Of a stretch of 64,000 nt of DNA, positions 39,831 through 48,202 are shown one piece after another (within the stretch, counting starts at the first letter, position 1; every line of letters begins with the position of its first letter). The notes beneath the pieces are model-generated. The model saw only the letters and a program-made list of their open reading frames with translations, made no database searches and was not told where the DNA came from. Source of the stretch: Bradyrhizobium sp. AZCC 2176 (GTDB taxonomy: Bacteria > Pseudomonadota > Alphaproteobacteria > Rhizobiales > Xanthobacteraceae); NCBI RefSeq assembly GCF_036924645.1, contig NZ_JAZHRX010000001.1, positions 6,909,501-6,973,500 on the forward strand, read 5' to 3'. A program made the translations under genes and the position numbers.

Positions 39831-39940
39831 AAGTTCAGCTCAAAGCTGAACTTCTGATTTTGATTTTGACGCGTTTTCTTCACGCGAACCGGTGCCCACC
39901 CGCGGATCAAGTCCGAGGGCATGCTTCGCTTGAAAAGGCT
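39831..39940. repeat. Second hairpin plus TTTTGACGCGTTTTCT element
   Basis: AAGTTCAGCT (39831-39840) and AGCTGAACTT (39844-39853) form a perfect stem, followed by TTTTGACGCGTTTTCT (39864-39879) and CGCGAACCGGTGCCCAC. The box order is the same as at 27265-27408, with an unrelated stem sequence. Confidence 0.7.
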
Positions 39941-39965
39941 ATGAAATACCAGTTGGAAGCCTTTG

Positions 39966-40685
39966 TCAGGTCAAGACTTCATCGAACAGGCTTTTCATCG
40001 ACGCCCAGGAGCGGCGGTCGGCCTGCTCGTTGTACAGCGCGGCGCGCATCATCGAGCCGTCGGCGGCCGGGTTGGTGAAACCATGCAGCGTGTTGCCGTA
40101 GGCGATGATCTGCCAATCCTTCACGCCGCCGGTGCGCATCTCGTTCTCGAAATCCGCAACCTGTTCCGGCGGCGCCAGGGGATCGTCCACCCCGGTGCAG
40201 ACCAGCACGCTGGCCTTCACCCGGCCGGCTTGCGCCGGCATTTTAGTCGCCAGCACGCCGTGGAAACTGACCACCGCCTTCAGCTCGGCGCCATCGCGCG
40301 CCAGTTCGAGCACCACCGATCCGCCGAAGCAGAACCCGATCGCCGCCAGCCTGCCAGCGTCGACCTGCGGCAGCGCGGCGAGCGTTTCGAGCGCGGCGCG
40401 GCCCCGGGCGCGCAGCTTGTCCGGCTGGGTGCGAAGCCCGGCGACCAGCGTCGCGACTTCCTGCACGCTGGTCGCCTGCCGGCGGTCACCGAACATGTCG
40501 GCGGCGAACGCGACATAGCCGAGACCGGCGAGCCGGCGCGCGCGCTCCATCGCGAATTCGCCAAGCCCGAGCCCTTCGTGAAATATGGCGACGCCCGGCC
40601 GCGGCCCGTCAGCGTTCTCGTCAAGCGCCAGATAACCGCGCAAACTGGTTTCACCGCAGCGGTAATCGACGTCGCGCACCTGCAT
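39966..40685 (-). CDS. Dienelactone hydrolase family protein
   Basis: This 239-residue cytosolic alpha/beta-hydrolase has the dienelactone hydrolase triad: C119 in IGFCFGG, an Asp in CTGVDDPLAPPEQ, and the His in NTLHGFTNP. The conserved E37 (IFHEGLG) and MFGDRRQ are also present. Such enzymes open lactones in chlorocatechol breakdown, though many paralogues have other ester substrates. It stands alone on the minus strand upstream of tRNA-Thr. Confidence 0.9.
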   Translation of the reverse strand: MQVRDVDYRCGETSLRGYLALDENADGPRPGVAIFHEGLGLGEFAMERARRLAGLGYVAFAADMFGDRRQATSVQEVATLVAGLRTQPDKLRARGRAALETLAALPQVDAGRLAAIGFCFGGSVVLELARDGAELKAVVSFHGVLATKMPAQAGRVKASVLVCTGVDDPLAPPEQVADFENEMRTGGVKDWQIIAYGNTLHGFTNPAADGSMMRAALYNEQADRRSWASMKSLFDEVLT

Positions 40686-40938
40686 GAAATTCCGTGACCC
40701 TTCAAATGATAGGCACCCGGAACTTCACACCGGTTGGAGGCTTGCACAACCCTCGAATCGGAACATCCGATAACGCCCTTCGATTGGGCTCTGACCTGAC
40801 TTCGGAGCAAATGTCCGGCTTTTTCATGCCGGGGCGGGTATCGGGGTTCTGGCCCTTTGCGGCCAAGTCTGGTATTCGAGCCGCCGAAGATCGGGACCAA
40901 TGCGGGATATTTTCACCACTCACCGATCATTCGAATTC

Positions 40939-41013
40939 GCCGGTTTAGCTCAGCGGTAGAGCAGCGGTTTTGTAAACCGAAGGTCGGGAGTTCAATCCTC
41001 TCAACCGGCACCA
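40939..41013 (+). tRNA. trnT: tRNA-Thr (anticodon TGT)
   Basis: The 75-nt gene folds fully. Acceptor GCCGGTT pairs with AACCGGC, followed by A and an encoded CCA. The D-arm is TAGCTCAGCGGTAGAGCA, the anticodon loop is TTTGTAA with TGT, and the T-arm contains GAGTTCAATCCTC. A broken copy of its 3' half is at 41690-41730. Confidence 0.97.
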
Positions 41014-41257
41014 GCCTTTTGGAAAATCAATGACTTGCGGGGTCCCTGAAGCCTTCTGACGCCCTTTCCCCCGCGTAGTCTTGAACTTTTTTCACTACCT
41101 CCGGCTGATCCTGCAGGTTGACGTGGTCATCGAAGTCGGCATTCCAATCCATCAGGCCAAACCGGTGTGACTTGCTGCACAGACCATCGTGCGCCTTCGA
41201 TCTACTTCAGATGCCGCAGTGGTTCGTAGCGAACCACCAGAAAAAGGGACGCACATC

Positions 41258-41470
41258 ATGCGCTATTGTGTCGTGGTCGCTCTCGCAGCGATCACTCTCA
41301 CCAACGTCCTCACTTCGTCAGAAGCCGCAACCCAAATGCGCCACCATCGCCATTCCTCGGGTAACGTTCAGGTCAATGCAGTTAACCGTCCTGGCAAAGC
41401 AACCACTGACAAAAAAACAAAACTTCGTGACGCCTTGGGACGACCAAATTGGTCGAACGCTAAGAGATAG
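41258..41470 (+). CDS. Small secreted His/Lys-rich protein (70 aa)
   Basis: The frame starts at ATG 41258 with AAGGGACG upstream. A signal peptide (MRYCVVVALAAITLTNVLTS, cleaved near SEA-ATQ) leads a short basic mature part (MRHHRHSSGNVQVNAVNRPG). No family is recognised. It is the only likely gene in the roughly 0.7 kb between tRNA-Thr and its 3'-half remnant, so it may have arrived with that segment. Confidence 0.6.
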   Translation: MRYCVVVALAAITLTNVLTSSEAATQMRHHRHSSGNVQVNAVNRPGKATTDKKTKLRDALGRPNWSNAKR

Positions 41471-41689
41471 CGGCCGTAGACCAAGACATGGCGCCGACCG
41501 GGTCGCAACCGTTAGGGCGGTTTGCGGCCTTCGTCGTTTCGGAGTGCATGAGGTTACGCCGGCTCCGTCTGCGACGTGGACTGACGAAGGCCTTCGGCGG
41601 ATACGCCGACGCGCGACATGAGGCTGCAAGCCCTCGCACGCATGTATGGGGATCGGATTTATCTGATCAAGTGGCAGTATCTTGCTGCT

Positions 41690-41730
41690 CGGTTTTGTAA
41701 ACCGAAGGTCGGGAGTTCAATCCGGCACCA
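41690..41730 (+). pseudogene. tRNA-Thr 3'-half remnant
   Basis: Bases 41690-41723 are identical to the anticodon-arm-to-T-arm part of the intact tRNA-Thr (34 bp), then 7 nt are missing and GGCACCA (41724-41730) completes the 3' end. It has the same orientation as the intact gene about 0.7 kb upstream and cannot form a tRNA. Confidence 0.88.
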
Positions 41731-41840
41731 TCTCAAAAGGGCGTCAATCGGATCAAAACCGTTCGCGTAACCGCCGTTCCTCCCGGAATTTCAGCCGGTC
41801 GAGAGCGGGCAATCGCCCGCGGAACCCAGCCGAGACCTAT

Positions 41841-42527
41841 TCAGGCCTCCATCATCGCTGGGAATTCCACGGGACGTTGTTGGGGAAGCACCATCTCTGC
41901 CGATTCCGCCAGGCCCGGGCTCGAATAGCGATCGAGCGACGCTTTCGGTTTGCAGATCCGCTTTACCCGTAGCTGCAATCCGAACGCCCCGAGAATCGTC
42001 AGGACAGTCGTAAATTCGGGCGAACGATCGCCCATGAACGAGCGGTAGAGACGCGTGCGGCCAATCTGGATCCGTCGCGCGAACTCAGCAACATTCTCCT
42101 GGGCTCGGATGATCTCACCAAAGGCCGAGCAAATGGCACGGAGATCGGCCGTTTCAAGGGCAGGATTCAACAGCCCGGCGACTCCCGCCGGAGTGCTGTA
42201 ACGCAAATGACCATGCACCGGATGTTGAGAACGGCATCTTTCCAGCGCGGATCTTGGCGATTGCTCTGCAACCAGCCTCATGCGGAGTGCCGCTATCACC
42301 TTTGTCACCGTAGAAAGCCGCGGCCCCCTCTCCGATGCAAAGGCCCCGTATAGATGCGCTCGCTCTATTCCAGATGCGATAGAGATTGCGGTGACACTCT
42401 GGGCTCGGACGGCTTCGCCGAGCGCCAGGCAAACCTGACGGCTATCGGTGGTTTGAAACGCCTGATTCAAGAATTTTTCAAGCTGAGCCGTGGTGGCGTA
42501 TTGAGAGCGATGCGCCGTCTTGGCCAT
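41841..42527 (-). CDS. Tandem-duplicated antitoxin-like (HigA/COG3636-type) DNA-binding protein
   Basis: The 228-residue protein contains two copies of one helix-turn-helix domain, at about residues 14-87 and 115-189. Each runs LLNxALET-like, LGEAVRAQ/FGEIIRAQ, then the recognition part (IASGIERAHLYGAFASERGP and RRIQIGRTRLYRSFMGDRSP) and ends in a TVxxxLxAxxLxL strand. Single-domain relatives are the antidote half of RelE/HigB-type addiction modules. No toxin gene adjoins it, so it may be a free-standing regulator. The ribosome-binding site is weak. Confidence 0.72.
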   Translation of the reverse strand: MAKTAHRSQYATTAQLEKFLNQAFQTTDSRQVCLALGEAVRAQSVTAISIASGIERAHLYGAFASERGPRLSTVTKVIAALRMRLVAEQSPRSALERCRSQHPVHGHLRYSTPAGVAGLLNPALETADLRAICSAFGEIIRAQENVAEFARRIQIGRTRLYRSFMGDRSPEFTTVLTILGAFGLQLRVKRICKPKASLDRYSSPGLAESAEMVLPQQRPVEFPAMMEA

Positions 42528-42591
42528 CTGGTGCGATCCGATTCCTCGCTCACGGGCGCGCGCGATCAGAAGTAGCCATCAACAGACCGAA

Positions 42592-42684
42592 AAACCCCTG
42601 GCCGGGCATGGCCAGAGGTTTCGGAGGTATTTCTGAAGATGCTGGTGCGCTTCTCCATGAGAGGCCGCCAACCGATTTGGCGGC
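42592..42684 (-). promoter_or_regulatory. Two hairpins upstream of the tandem antitoxin-like gene
   Basis: The 484-nt gap (42528-43011) has no gene. It contains a 12-bp stem (42592-42603 with 42610-42621, one G-U pair in RNA) and a perfect 8-bp stem GCCGCCAA/TTGGCGGC (42664-42671, 42677-42684). Beyond these lies an AT-rich block (42696-42750) with the palindrome TGAGTTACTCA (42704-42714). A leader or attenuator for the gene starting at 42527 is a fair reading. Confidence 0.45.
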
Positions 42685-43011
42685 TACGCCCTGGAATAAT
42701 ACATGAGTTACTCAAGTTATTACAACATATATTTTAATTACATACATCAACGGATCCGCCGTCGGAGAGGCTTTGCTCAGCCTTCGATGATGTGCGGGGG
42801 CGACAAGACTTCACTGAAGTCTCGTCGCTCGATGCAGGGGTCCAACGGCGCGACGGAGATCCCGCGAACACTCTGATGACGGGACGCACTTCCGAGTCGT
42901 TGAGCGCTTCAGCAAGCTTGCGCGCCACTTGTTCGCCCGCAGATGTCTTCTCAGGAATGTTTCGAGTATTTGGCTGAAGTTCGAGAGCGGTGTGCCGGCG
43001 TGGAGCGCTCC

Positions 43012-43046
43012 AAAAAAAGAAACCCCGGCAGTAGGACTGCCGGGGG
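43012..43046 (-). terminator. Intrinsic terminator of the porin gene
   Basis: On the minus strand CCCCGGCAG and CTGCCGGGG form a perfect 9-bp stem around a 5-nt loop, followed by TTTCTTTTTTT. It begins 25 nt after the porin stop codon. Confidence 0.93.
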
Positions 43047-43070
43047 TCATTGCGATAGTTCAGTTCAGGA

Positions 43071-44627
43071 TCAGAAGTTGCGCTGAACGCGGACGTTCAA
43101 GCTGACCGCGTCCTGGTCCCTGAACTCGTACCGAGTAATCGGCTTCGGAGCCACCACGCCCACCGGGTTATTAATGGTGCCGGCCATCCTCTGGTCGAGG
43201 TGGAACCACATGGCTTCCGCCGAGAACGTCAGGTTTGCAACGGGGGTCCAACGGGTGACCAAACCGAGCTGCGAGACGTTGAAGTCGGGGTTGCAGCTGA
43301 AGTCTGCGCTTGGCGCCGTCTTGTTAGCGACGTAGTTGGCACACCACTGCCCCTTCGCCGTGGTGAGGTCGAGGGCGTTGCCGCCGTATCGAACCGCTGA
43401 CCAGGAACCGAACAGGCTGGTCGACCAGTAGGGATCCCAGTTGTGGTTGAATGCGCCACGAATACCAAACGCATCAACCAGCTTGATGTCGCCGGTGCCG
43501 CCAAACGCAACGGGCAGGAAGACACCGTCGGCAGCCTGGCCGAAGCCGATGCTCTGGTAAGCGTCCGCACGGGTCGAGCCGCCAAACATCGCGAAGCCGG
43601 GCGCGCCGGACAGACCGAAGCCAGGTCCGGTGTTGAGCACGTTCTTCGTGTTGCCCTTGGCGTAGGAGACATCAAACTTGATGTCGTCGCCGGCGCCGGT
43701 CGGGATATTCTTGATCTGCAACGCAGCCATCACCGAACCGCCCCACTTGGCATCGGGGTGGCCGAAGGTTTCCGAGTTGTTGTTCGCAGCGCCGGCGGTC
43801 AGGAAGTTGTAGGAACCAGTGACTTCATGCGCGGCGGCCGAAATCTGGAACAGACCCCAGGCCTGGTCGACGCGGATGTTGCCGACGATGTCCGGAGAAC
43901 GCGCACCGCTGTAGGCGTTCGAACCCGCCGTGATGAGGGTGGCCGGATTGTTCGTAGTGCCAGCGCCCACAAAACCCAAGTTCAGTAGCTGAGTGCGGCC
44001 GTAGTACGGGTCGTCCAGACCGATGGTGCCGGACACGCCGTTGCCGAACTGCGCGGTGTACTGGATGTTGTTCGTGCCGACGACGTCGTCATGGCCGCCA
44101 AGCAAGTACGAGGAGTTGTTGCCCGGATAACCCTGCCAAGGCGTCGCATAGGCCGAAGCGGACTTACCGAAGGTGAACCCGGCGAACTGGATGAACACCA
44201 AGTCCACGCCAAGCGTTTGCGTGCCAGCCGCAGCCGGACCTTCTCCGGTGGACGAGTTCAAATTGAAGTTGGCCTGACCGAAGGTACGAACGACGCCATA
44301 TGCGGTGGCGGTGCGCGTATCTATGCTGAGCGCCAAACGCGAACGGGCAGCATAGTAATCGCGCAAGCGATTCTGCTGACCAAGATTGCCGTTCCACGCC
44401 GGCTGATCGAAGATGCCGCCGTTGAAGGTGGTGTCAACGCGCAGATAACCACCGATCTTCATGCAGGTGTCGGTGCCCGGGATATAGTAGAAACCGGCGC
44501 CGTAAAGCGAGCAGATCTTTACGTACTCGACCGCTTTGGCCTTGACGGGAAGATCGGCAGCCTGAGCTCCGCTCACGGCGATGAGACCCGCCGCTGAGCC
44601 GAGAATAAGGCTCTTGATCATAGACAT
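43071..44627 (-). CDS. Outer-membrane porin (rhizobial Omp2b/RopA-like)
   Basis: The 518-residue porin starts at ATG 44627 after GGAGGTTTAAC. The signal peptide (MSMIKSLILGSAAGLIAVSG) ends at AQA-ADL. The N-terminal block with two Cys (VKICSLYGAGFYYIPGTDTC) and MKIGGYLRVDTTFNGG is typical of Bradyrhizobium porins, as is the C-terminal strand ending in NVRVQRNF with the sorting Phe. It forms trimeric channels for small solutes. A perfect terminator follows. The divergent 372-nt upstream gap separates it from a MarR gene. Confidence 0.95.
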   Translation of the reverse strand: MSMIKSLILGSAAGLIAVSGAQAADLPVKAKAVEYVKICSLYGAGFYYIPGTDTCMKIGGYLRVDTTFNGGIFDQPAWNGNLGQQNRLRDYYAARSRLALSIDTRTATAYGVVRTFGQANFNLNSSTGEGPAAAGTQTLGVDLVFIQFAGFTFGKSASAYATPWQGYPGNNSSYLLGGHDDVVGTNNIQYTAQFGNGVSGTIGLDDPYYGRTQLLNLGFVGAGTTNNPATLITAGSNAYSGARSPDIVGNIRVDQAWGLFQISAAAHEVTGSYNFLTAGAANNNSETFGHPDAKWGGSVMAALQIKNIPTGAGDDIKFDVSYAKGNTKNVLNTGPGFGLSGAPGFAMFGGSTRADAYQSIGFGQAADGVFLPVAFGGTGDIKLVDAFGIRGAFNHNWDPYWSTSLFGSWSAVRYGGNALDLTTAKGQWCANYVANKTAPSADFSCNPDFNVSQLGLVTRWTPVANLTFSAEAMWFHLDQRMAGTINNPVGVVAPKPITRYEFRDQDAVSLNVRVQRNF

Positions 44628-44999
44628 GTTAAACCTCCAAGTTGCTCTGCTAGGACAAGGACCGGACCTGTGGCTGTTCCCCCAGGAAAAGGTCCGCCCT
44701 CGCCTTTTGAAAACCGCTCAGTCGTTTCGCGTCTTCGGACACACCCGCATGAACGCGAGGGACTTAAGCGAACCACCTAACGGAGCGATCCAGGATCCCC
44801 CGACCGCCTTTGGAACTATGCATGTGCCAATTACGTAATCAAAATACTTTATGAACTCAGCTATCTCTATCCTGCGCGACTGTGTCGTACTGGCAACACC
44901 GGCAAGCTCGCAAAATCGTGTTCAGAGGCACGGCTAAAAAGCCGCGCAATCAGATGATTTTGTTAGTAAATCGGGTAAGTTGATTCAGGATGAAATTGG
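44628..44999. other. Divergent promoter gap between porin and MarR genes
   Basis: No gene is seen. The gap must hold the promoters of the porin and marR genes. A perfect palindrome ATTACGTAAT occurs at 44830-44839, inside a local AT-rich patch, and could be a regulator site. Confidence 0.4.
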
Positions 45000-45551
45000 A
45001 TGAAACACGCCATGGCTCAAGAAGTCCGCAAAGGACCAGAATCGCTGGGACGCGCCAAACGCGGCGTGTCGAATGAGTCCGACGCGAAGAATCAGGACGT
45101 CGCCCGGCAACTTGCCTGGGAGATCGCCGCCATCAACGTGCACCTCGAGGAGATTCGCTATTTCTGGGCAAAGACCCTCGGCATCAGCGGCCCGCAATGG
45201 ATGATCCTGATGGCTTTGGCCGATCTCGACCAGGGCGAAGGCGTCCCGGTGAAGGTCGTGTCCAAGATGCTCCACGTGGACCCTTCATTCGTAACGACTC
45301 AGTCGAAAATGCTCGAGAAGAAGGGCTTCATGCGCCGAAAAACCTCGGAGGAAGACGCCAGAATCGTGCAGATGTCTCTGACCGACAAGACCTATAAGCT
45401 CATCGCGGGCTTGGCTTCCGAGCAGGAAGCGCTCAACAACTTCATCTTTGCGGAATTCAGCGACCGCGAGCTCAGCGAACTCACAGGCAAGCTCAGGGCG
45501 CTCAAGAATCGTCTCGAGAAGGCGAGCCTTAAGGTGACGATGGGCATATGA
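45000..45551 (+). CDS. MarR-family transcriptional regulator
   Basis: This 183-residue winged-helix regulator has a charged N-terminal extension and then the MarR core: GISGPQWMILMALADLD, VSKMLHVDPSFVTTQSKMLE (recognition helix) and the wing KKGFMRRKTSEEDARIVQMS. The C-terminal helix (LSELTGKLRALKNRLEKASL) is the dimerisation part. A second in-frame ATG lies at 45012. It is divergent from the porin and convergent with a hydrolase gene. Confidence 0.92.
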   Translation: MKHAMAQEVRKGPESLGRAKRGVSNESDAKNQDVARQLAWEIAAINVHLEEIRYFWAKTLGISGPQWMILMALADLDQGEGVPVKVVSKMLHVDPSFVTTQSKMLEKKGFMRRKTSEEDARIVQMSLTDKTYKLIAGLASEQEALNNFIFAEFSDRELSELTGKLRALKNRLEKASLKVTMGI

Positions 45552-45567
45552 GCTTGCGGCGGCGGGC

Positions 45568-45671
45568 TAGAGCGGGATGACTCTATTCTTCGAATCGTCA
45601 TCCCGCTCTATCTCTTTGATTTGAGCATGATCTTTTCGGAAAACCGGTACCCACTTTTCCGGATCATGCTC
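45568..45671. repeat. Double hairpin (AGAGCGGGATGAC and GAGCATGATC elements)
   Basis: TAGAGCGGGATGAC (45568-45581) pairs perfectly with GTCATCCCGCTCTA (45597-45610). Next, GAGCATGATC (45623-45632) pairs with GATCATGCTC (45662-45671) around CGGAAAA/TTTTCCG. It lies between two convergent genes and touches the hydrolase stop codon, so it can end both transcripts. The second unit is of a type often repeated in Bradyrhizobium genomes. Confidence 0.75.
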
Positions 45672-46771
45672 TAGGCCGAGGTTGATTCGAGGCGATCGGC
45701 GACCCAGTCAAAGATGAACTCGTTGGCGAGTGTGGGGTTGTCGCGGTGCCCCTGCGCAGCAGCCGTTTCAGAGCTCTCGAAAATTTTCAGGGAAACGTCG
45801 GGATGCTCGGCCTTGAGCCGTTCGAACAGTTCGATCACGTAGTCGCTTTCGAGCCAGCCCTGCTCGCCCATGGTGATCAAAAGCGGGCAGTGGATTTTTC
45901 GCCCGAGCCAGCAGCTTTCACTGCCGGAATTACTCGGCGGAAGGCGATTCATCAAGAATGAGCGCTCGTGCATGTCCCAGATTCCGCCGTCACACACCGC
46001 GGCGGCGAAACGATTGTCGAGGGCGACGCCACGCGCCACAAAGGATGAATCTGAACCGTCGCCGAGAATCGCTATCCTGTCTTCGTCGACATCGTTCCTT
46101 GTCGTGAGATAGTCCATCACGTGGCCTATCGAGGTTTCGAGATCGGGACGGACAACGACTTCATCGAATTTGGCGCCGGTGCCGGATCCAAGCAGGTCTA
46201 CGGCCAGCAGCGACATTCCCCGATCGCGGGCATAGCTTGCCGTCTTGAAAAGATATTCTTCCTTCCGATGTCCGGGGTCGCCCATGCACACGACGACGGG
46301 CGCTCGGCCGGAGGTGGCGGGAGCAGGCAAAAAATAGCCTTCAAGCGCATGGCTGTTCAGCCAGGGAATCTCGACGGCCTCGCCGGCGGGGGTCAAATGC
46401 GCGATGTAGCGGCGGGCGCAGGCTCGCATGGTTCGGAGCACATCCTGCTGTTTCTTGTCGGCGGCGTCGAATTCGAATGTTGATGCCAGATAGTAGCTGA
46501 TGGCACGAAGCCAATTGCTCCGTGCCGTCTGCACATGACCGCGCGTGAAGGCGGCATTGGCCCGCTCATTGTTGAGATGGGCCATTCTCAGCCATTCCCG
46601 ATACCAGGAAGCGCCGCCATCCTTCGGGTCTATCCGGCTTGCGGCAAGGAAGCATTCGGAGATCATCGAACCGCCTTCCTGCGCCGCGCCGAGCAGCCTC
46701 ATGAATTCGATCGAAAACTCTTCACTGTCAGGCCATTGAACCCAGCCCCCCGGGCCAAAATGTACTTTCAT
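45671..46771 (-). CDS. FrsA-like alpha/beta-hydrolase with altered nucleophile elbow
   Basis: The 366-residue protein has an N-terminal helical cap (about 1-125) and an alpha/beta-hydrolase core starting at HLTPAGEAVEIPWL, as in FrsA and 2,6-dihydropseudooxynicotine hydrolase. The elbow reads ILGDGSDSS (235-243): the canonical GxSxG Ser position is Gly239, with Ser240 next. GEQGWLESD and the late His of AAAQGHRDNP could supply Asp/Glu and His. The reaction is unknown. A candidate operator lies upstream of its start. Confidence 0.75.
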   Translation of the reverse strand: MKVHFGPGGWVQWPDSEEFSIEFMRLLGAAQEGGSMISECFLAASRIDPKDGGASWYREWLRMAHLNNERANAAFTRGHVQTARSNWLRAISYYLASTFEFDAADKKQQDVLRTMRACARRYIAHLTPAGEAVEIPWLNSHALEGYFLPAPATSGRAPVVVCMGDPGHRKEEYLFKTASYARDRGMSLLAVDLLGSGTGAKFDEVVVRPDLETSIGHVMDYLTTRNDVDEDRIAILGDGSDSSFVARGVALDNRFAAAVCDGGIWDMHERSFLMNRLPPSNSGSESCWLGRKIHCPLLITMGEQGWLESDYVIELFERLKAEHPDVSLKIFESSETAAAQGHRDNPTLANEFIFDWVADRLESTSA

Positions 46772-46814
46772 AACGGCAACAATCCTGAGCGCCTCAATTG
46801 ATCAAATTAATTAT

Positions 46815-46831
46815 GGATTATAATCTAATCC
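46815..46831. promoter_or_regulatory. Candidate operator GGATTA-N5-TAATCC
   Basis: A perfect 6-bp inverted repeat with a 5-nt centre sits 44 nt upstream of the FrsA-like hydrolase start, in an AT-rich patch that also holds the palindrome TTGATCAA (46798-46805). The size suits a winged-helix dimer such as MarR. No protein is assigned. The rest of the gap to 47240 holds no gene I can support. Confidence 0.4.
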
Positions 46832-47240
46832 GCCGGATAGATTTCAAGCAAGTTCCACGGTCGGGTCACTTGCAGATAGGGTTATTTCGATCCAATGGCG
46901 CGATCCGGTGGCCCTGCTAGTACGCCCTGGTATGCCACTGGGCACATATCGAGAAAAGAGCCCGTCAGCCTCTTCTAGTGTCCGGAGCGCTGTTTTTGCG
47001 AGCAATTCGCTTACTAGAAGTGCAAATATCCGTAGTTTTACGGCGCCAAACCGTCTTTATGCCGAAACTATGTGCTGCACGTCCTTGGCGCTTTGGGCCC
47101 CGAACGAGGGCCGTCATTTCACGGCGGACCTCTCCTGTTCGTCCAATCGGGCCGTGACGTCGGCATCCCCTGGTTGCGCTGGAACCACCTCTCTTCGCCC
47201 ACGTTTTTCCCCTATGAGAATTCGCGAAGAAAACTGCAAC

Positions 47241-47465
47241 ATGGTTTTGTTGGGTGTGGTCACCTCTATCACCGTGGCCATTGCAGGCGGCGCAAGTCTG
47301 CTGGGCTTCGACGACAACAGGGCGGTGCAGTTCACGGATCGGACGACCGGTCGCGTCGAGCAGGCGCCGTCACCTGACAAGCGAATCATCCACATCAGCG
47401 ACCAGCCGCCGGTGCGCACGATCGGCGCGCCGTTCGTCCCGAATACGAATCCCCGCGAACGCTAG
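47241..47465 (+). CDS. Small membrane-anchored or secreted hypothetical protein (74 aa)
   Basis: From ATG 47241 the frame encodes MVLLGVVTSITVAIAGGASL, one hydrophobic segment, and then a polar tail (DNRAVQFTDRTTGRVEQAPS) ending in PNTNPRER. GAAGAAAAC precedes it; ATG 47214 is an in-frame alternative. The family is not known to me. Confidence 0.5.
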   Translation: MVLLGVVTSITVAIAGGASLLGFDDNRAVQFTDRTTGRVEQAPSPDKRIIHISDQPPVRTIGAPFVPNTNPRER

Positions 47466-47655
47466 CGCCCGTGTCGTGCGGCTGCACTTGCAGCCTCCGG
47501 CATCTTCGCCTGACGCCATGTGCACGTTGCCGATCACGAACTGTCACCGTTTTGTCACCTCGCGCGCAAAAGCGCGGCAGTTATCCCCCGCTACCACCGC
47601 ACCCGCTTGATTCCGCAAAAGCCGTTTGATGGAGTGATTTCGGCCGAGGTGTTTC

Positions 47656-48147
47656 ATGAAATGGATGAGGGAACGCGATCTCCTGATCGCGCAGACGATG
47701 GCGTTTGTTCAATCGGTGACCGGCAAGCCGCCGGAGGCCGAGAAGGCGCTCACCGCGCCAACGGTCACAGCGCCAACGGTCACCGCGTCGGTTGCCCTGC
47801 TCTCCGTCGCGACATCCGAGACCACCCGCATAGCCGCGGCTCGTCCCGAAACAGCCCTTGCCGACATTGCGTCCCTGCTGGCGGAAACGCCGACCGTCGC
47901 CCAGGCGCCGACAGACGCTTCAAGAGAACTATTGAGGGAAACACCGCGGGAGATATCGAGGCCGGCGCCTCTTGCGCGCCCCGACCTGCGGGAGGATTTC
48001 CAATCCGAGATCAGGGCGCGGGTCGCCAGTTTCCGCGCCCACCAGGAGCGGTTCAACCGCGAGCGCGAGGCCTTTTGCAGCGCGACCATGGCCAGGGTGC
48101 ATGCTGCTCTCAAGGAGGGCGAGCAGTCGCCGCGTTCGGCGAAGTAA
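47656..48147 (+). CDS. Hypothetical protein with Ala/Thr-rich middle (163 aa)
   Basis: Start ATG 47656 (MKWMRERDLLIAQTMAFVQS) follows GAGGTGTTTC. The middle has an imperfect short repeat (TAPTVTAPTVTASVA) and the C-terminal third is a charged helix, possibly coiled coil (LREDFQSEIRARVASFRAHQ, then ERFNREREAF). No signal peptide or known domain is seen. Confidence 0.6.
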   Translation: MKWMRERDLLIAQTMAFVQSVTGKPPEAEKALTAPTVTAPTVTASVALLSVATSETTRIAAARPETALADIASLLAETPTVAQAPTDASRELLRETPREISRPAPLARPDLREDFQSEIRARVASFRAHQERFNREREAFCSATMARVHAALKEGEQSPRSAK

Positions 48148-48202
48148 ACCCAGGACACCGGACCGCCTTTCCCCGGCGTTCGCATGATACTCGGAGCCAA
48201 AT

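Noticed and set aside
41690..41730. A second functional tRNA-Thr
   Set aside because: The 5' half is absent and 7 nt of the 3' half are missing.
42734..43050. Short frames in the gap before the porin terminator
   Set aside because: They run through the porin terminator and show no protein-like pattern.
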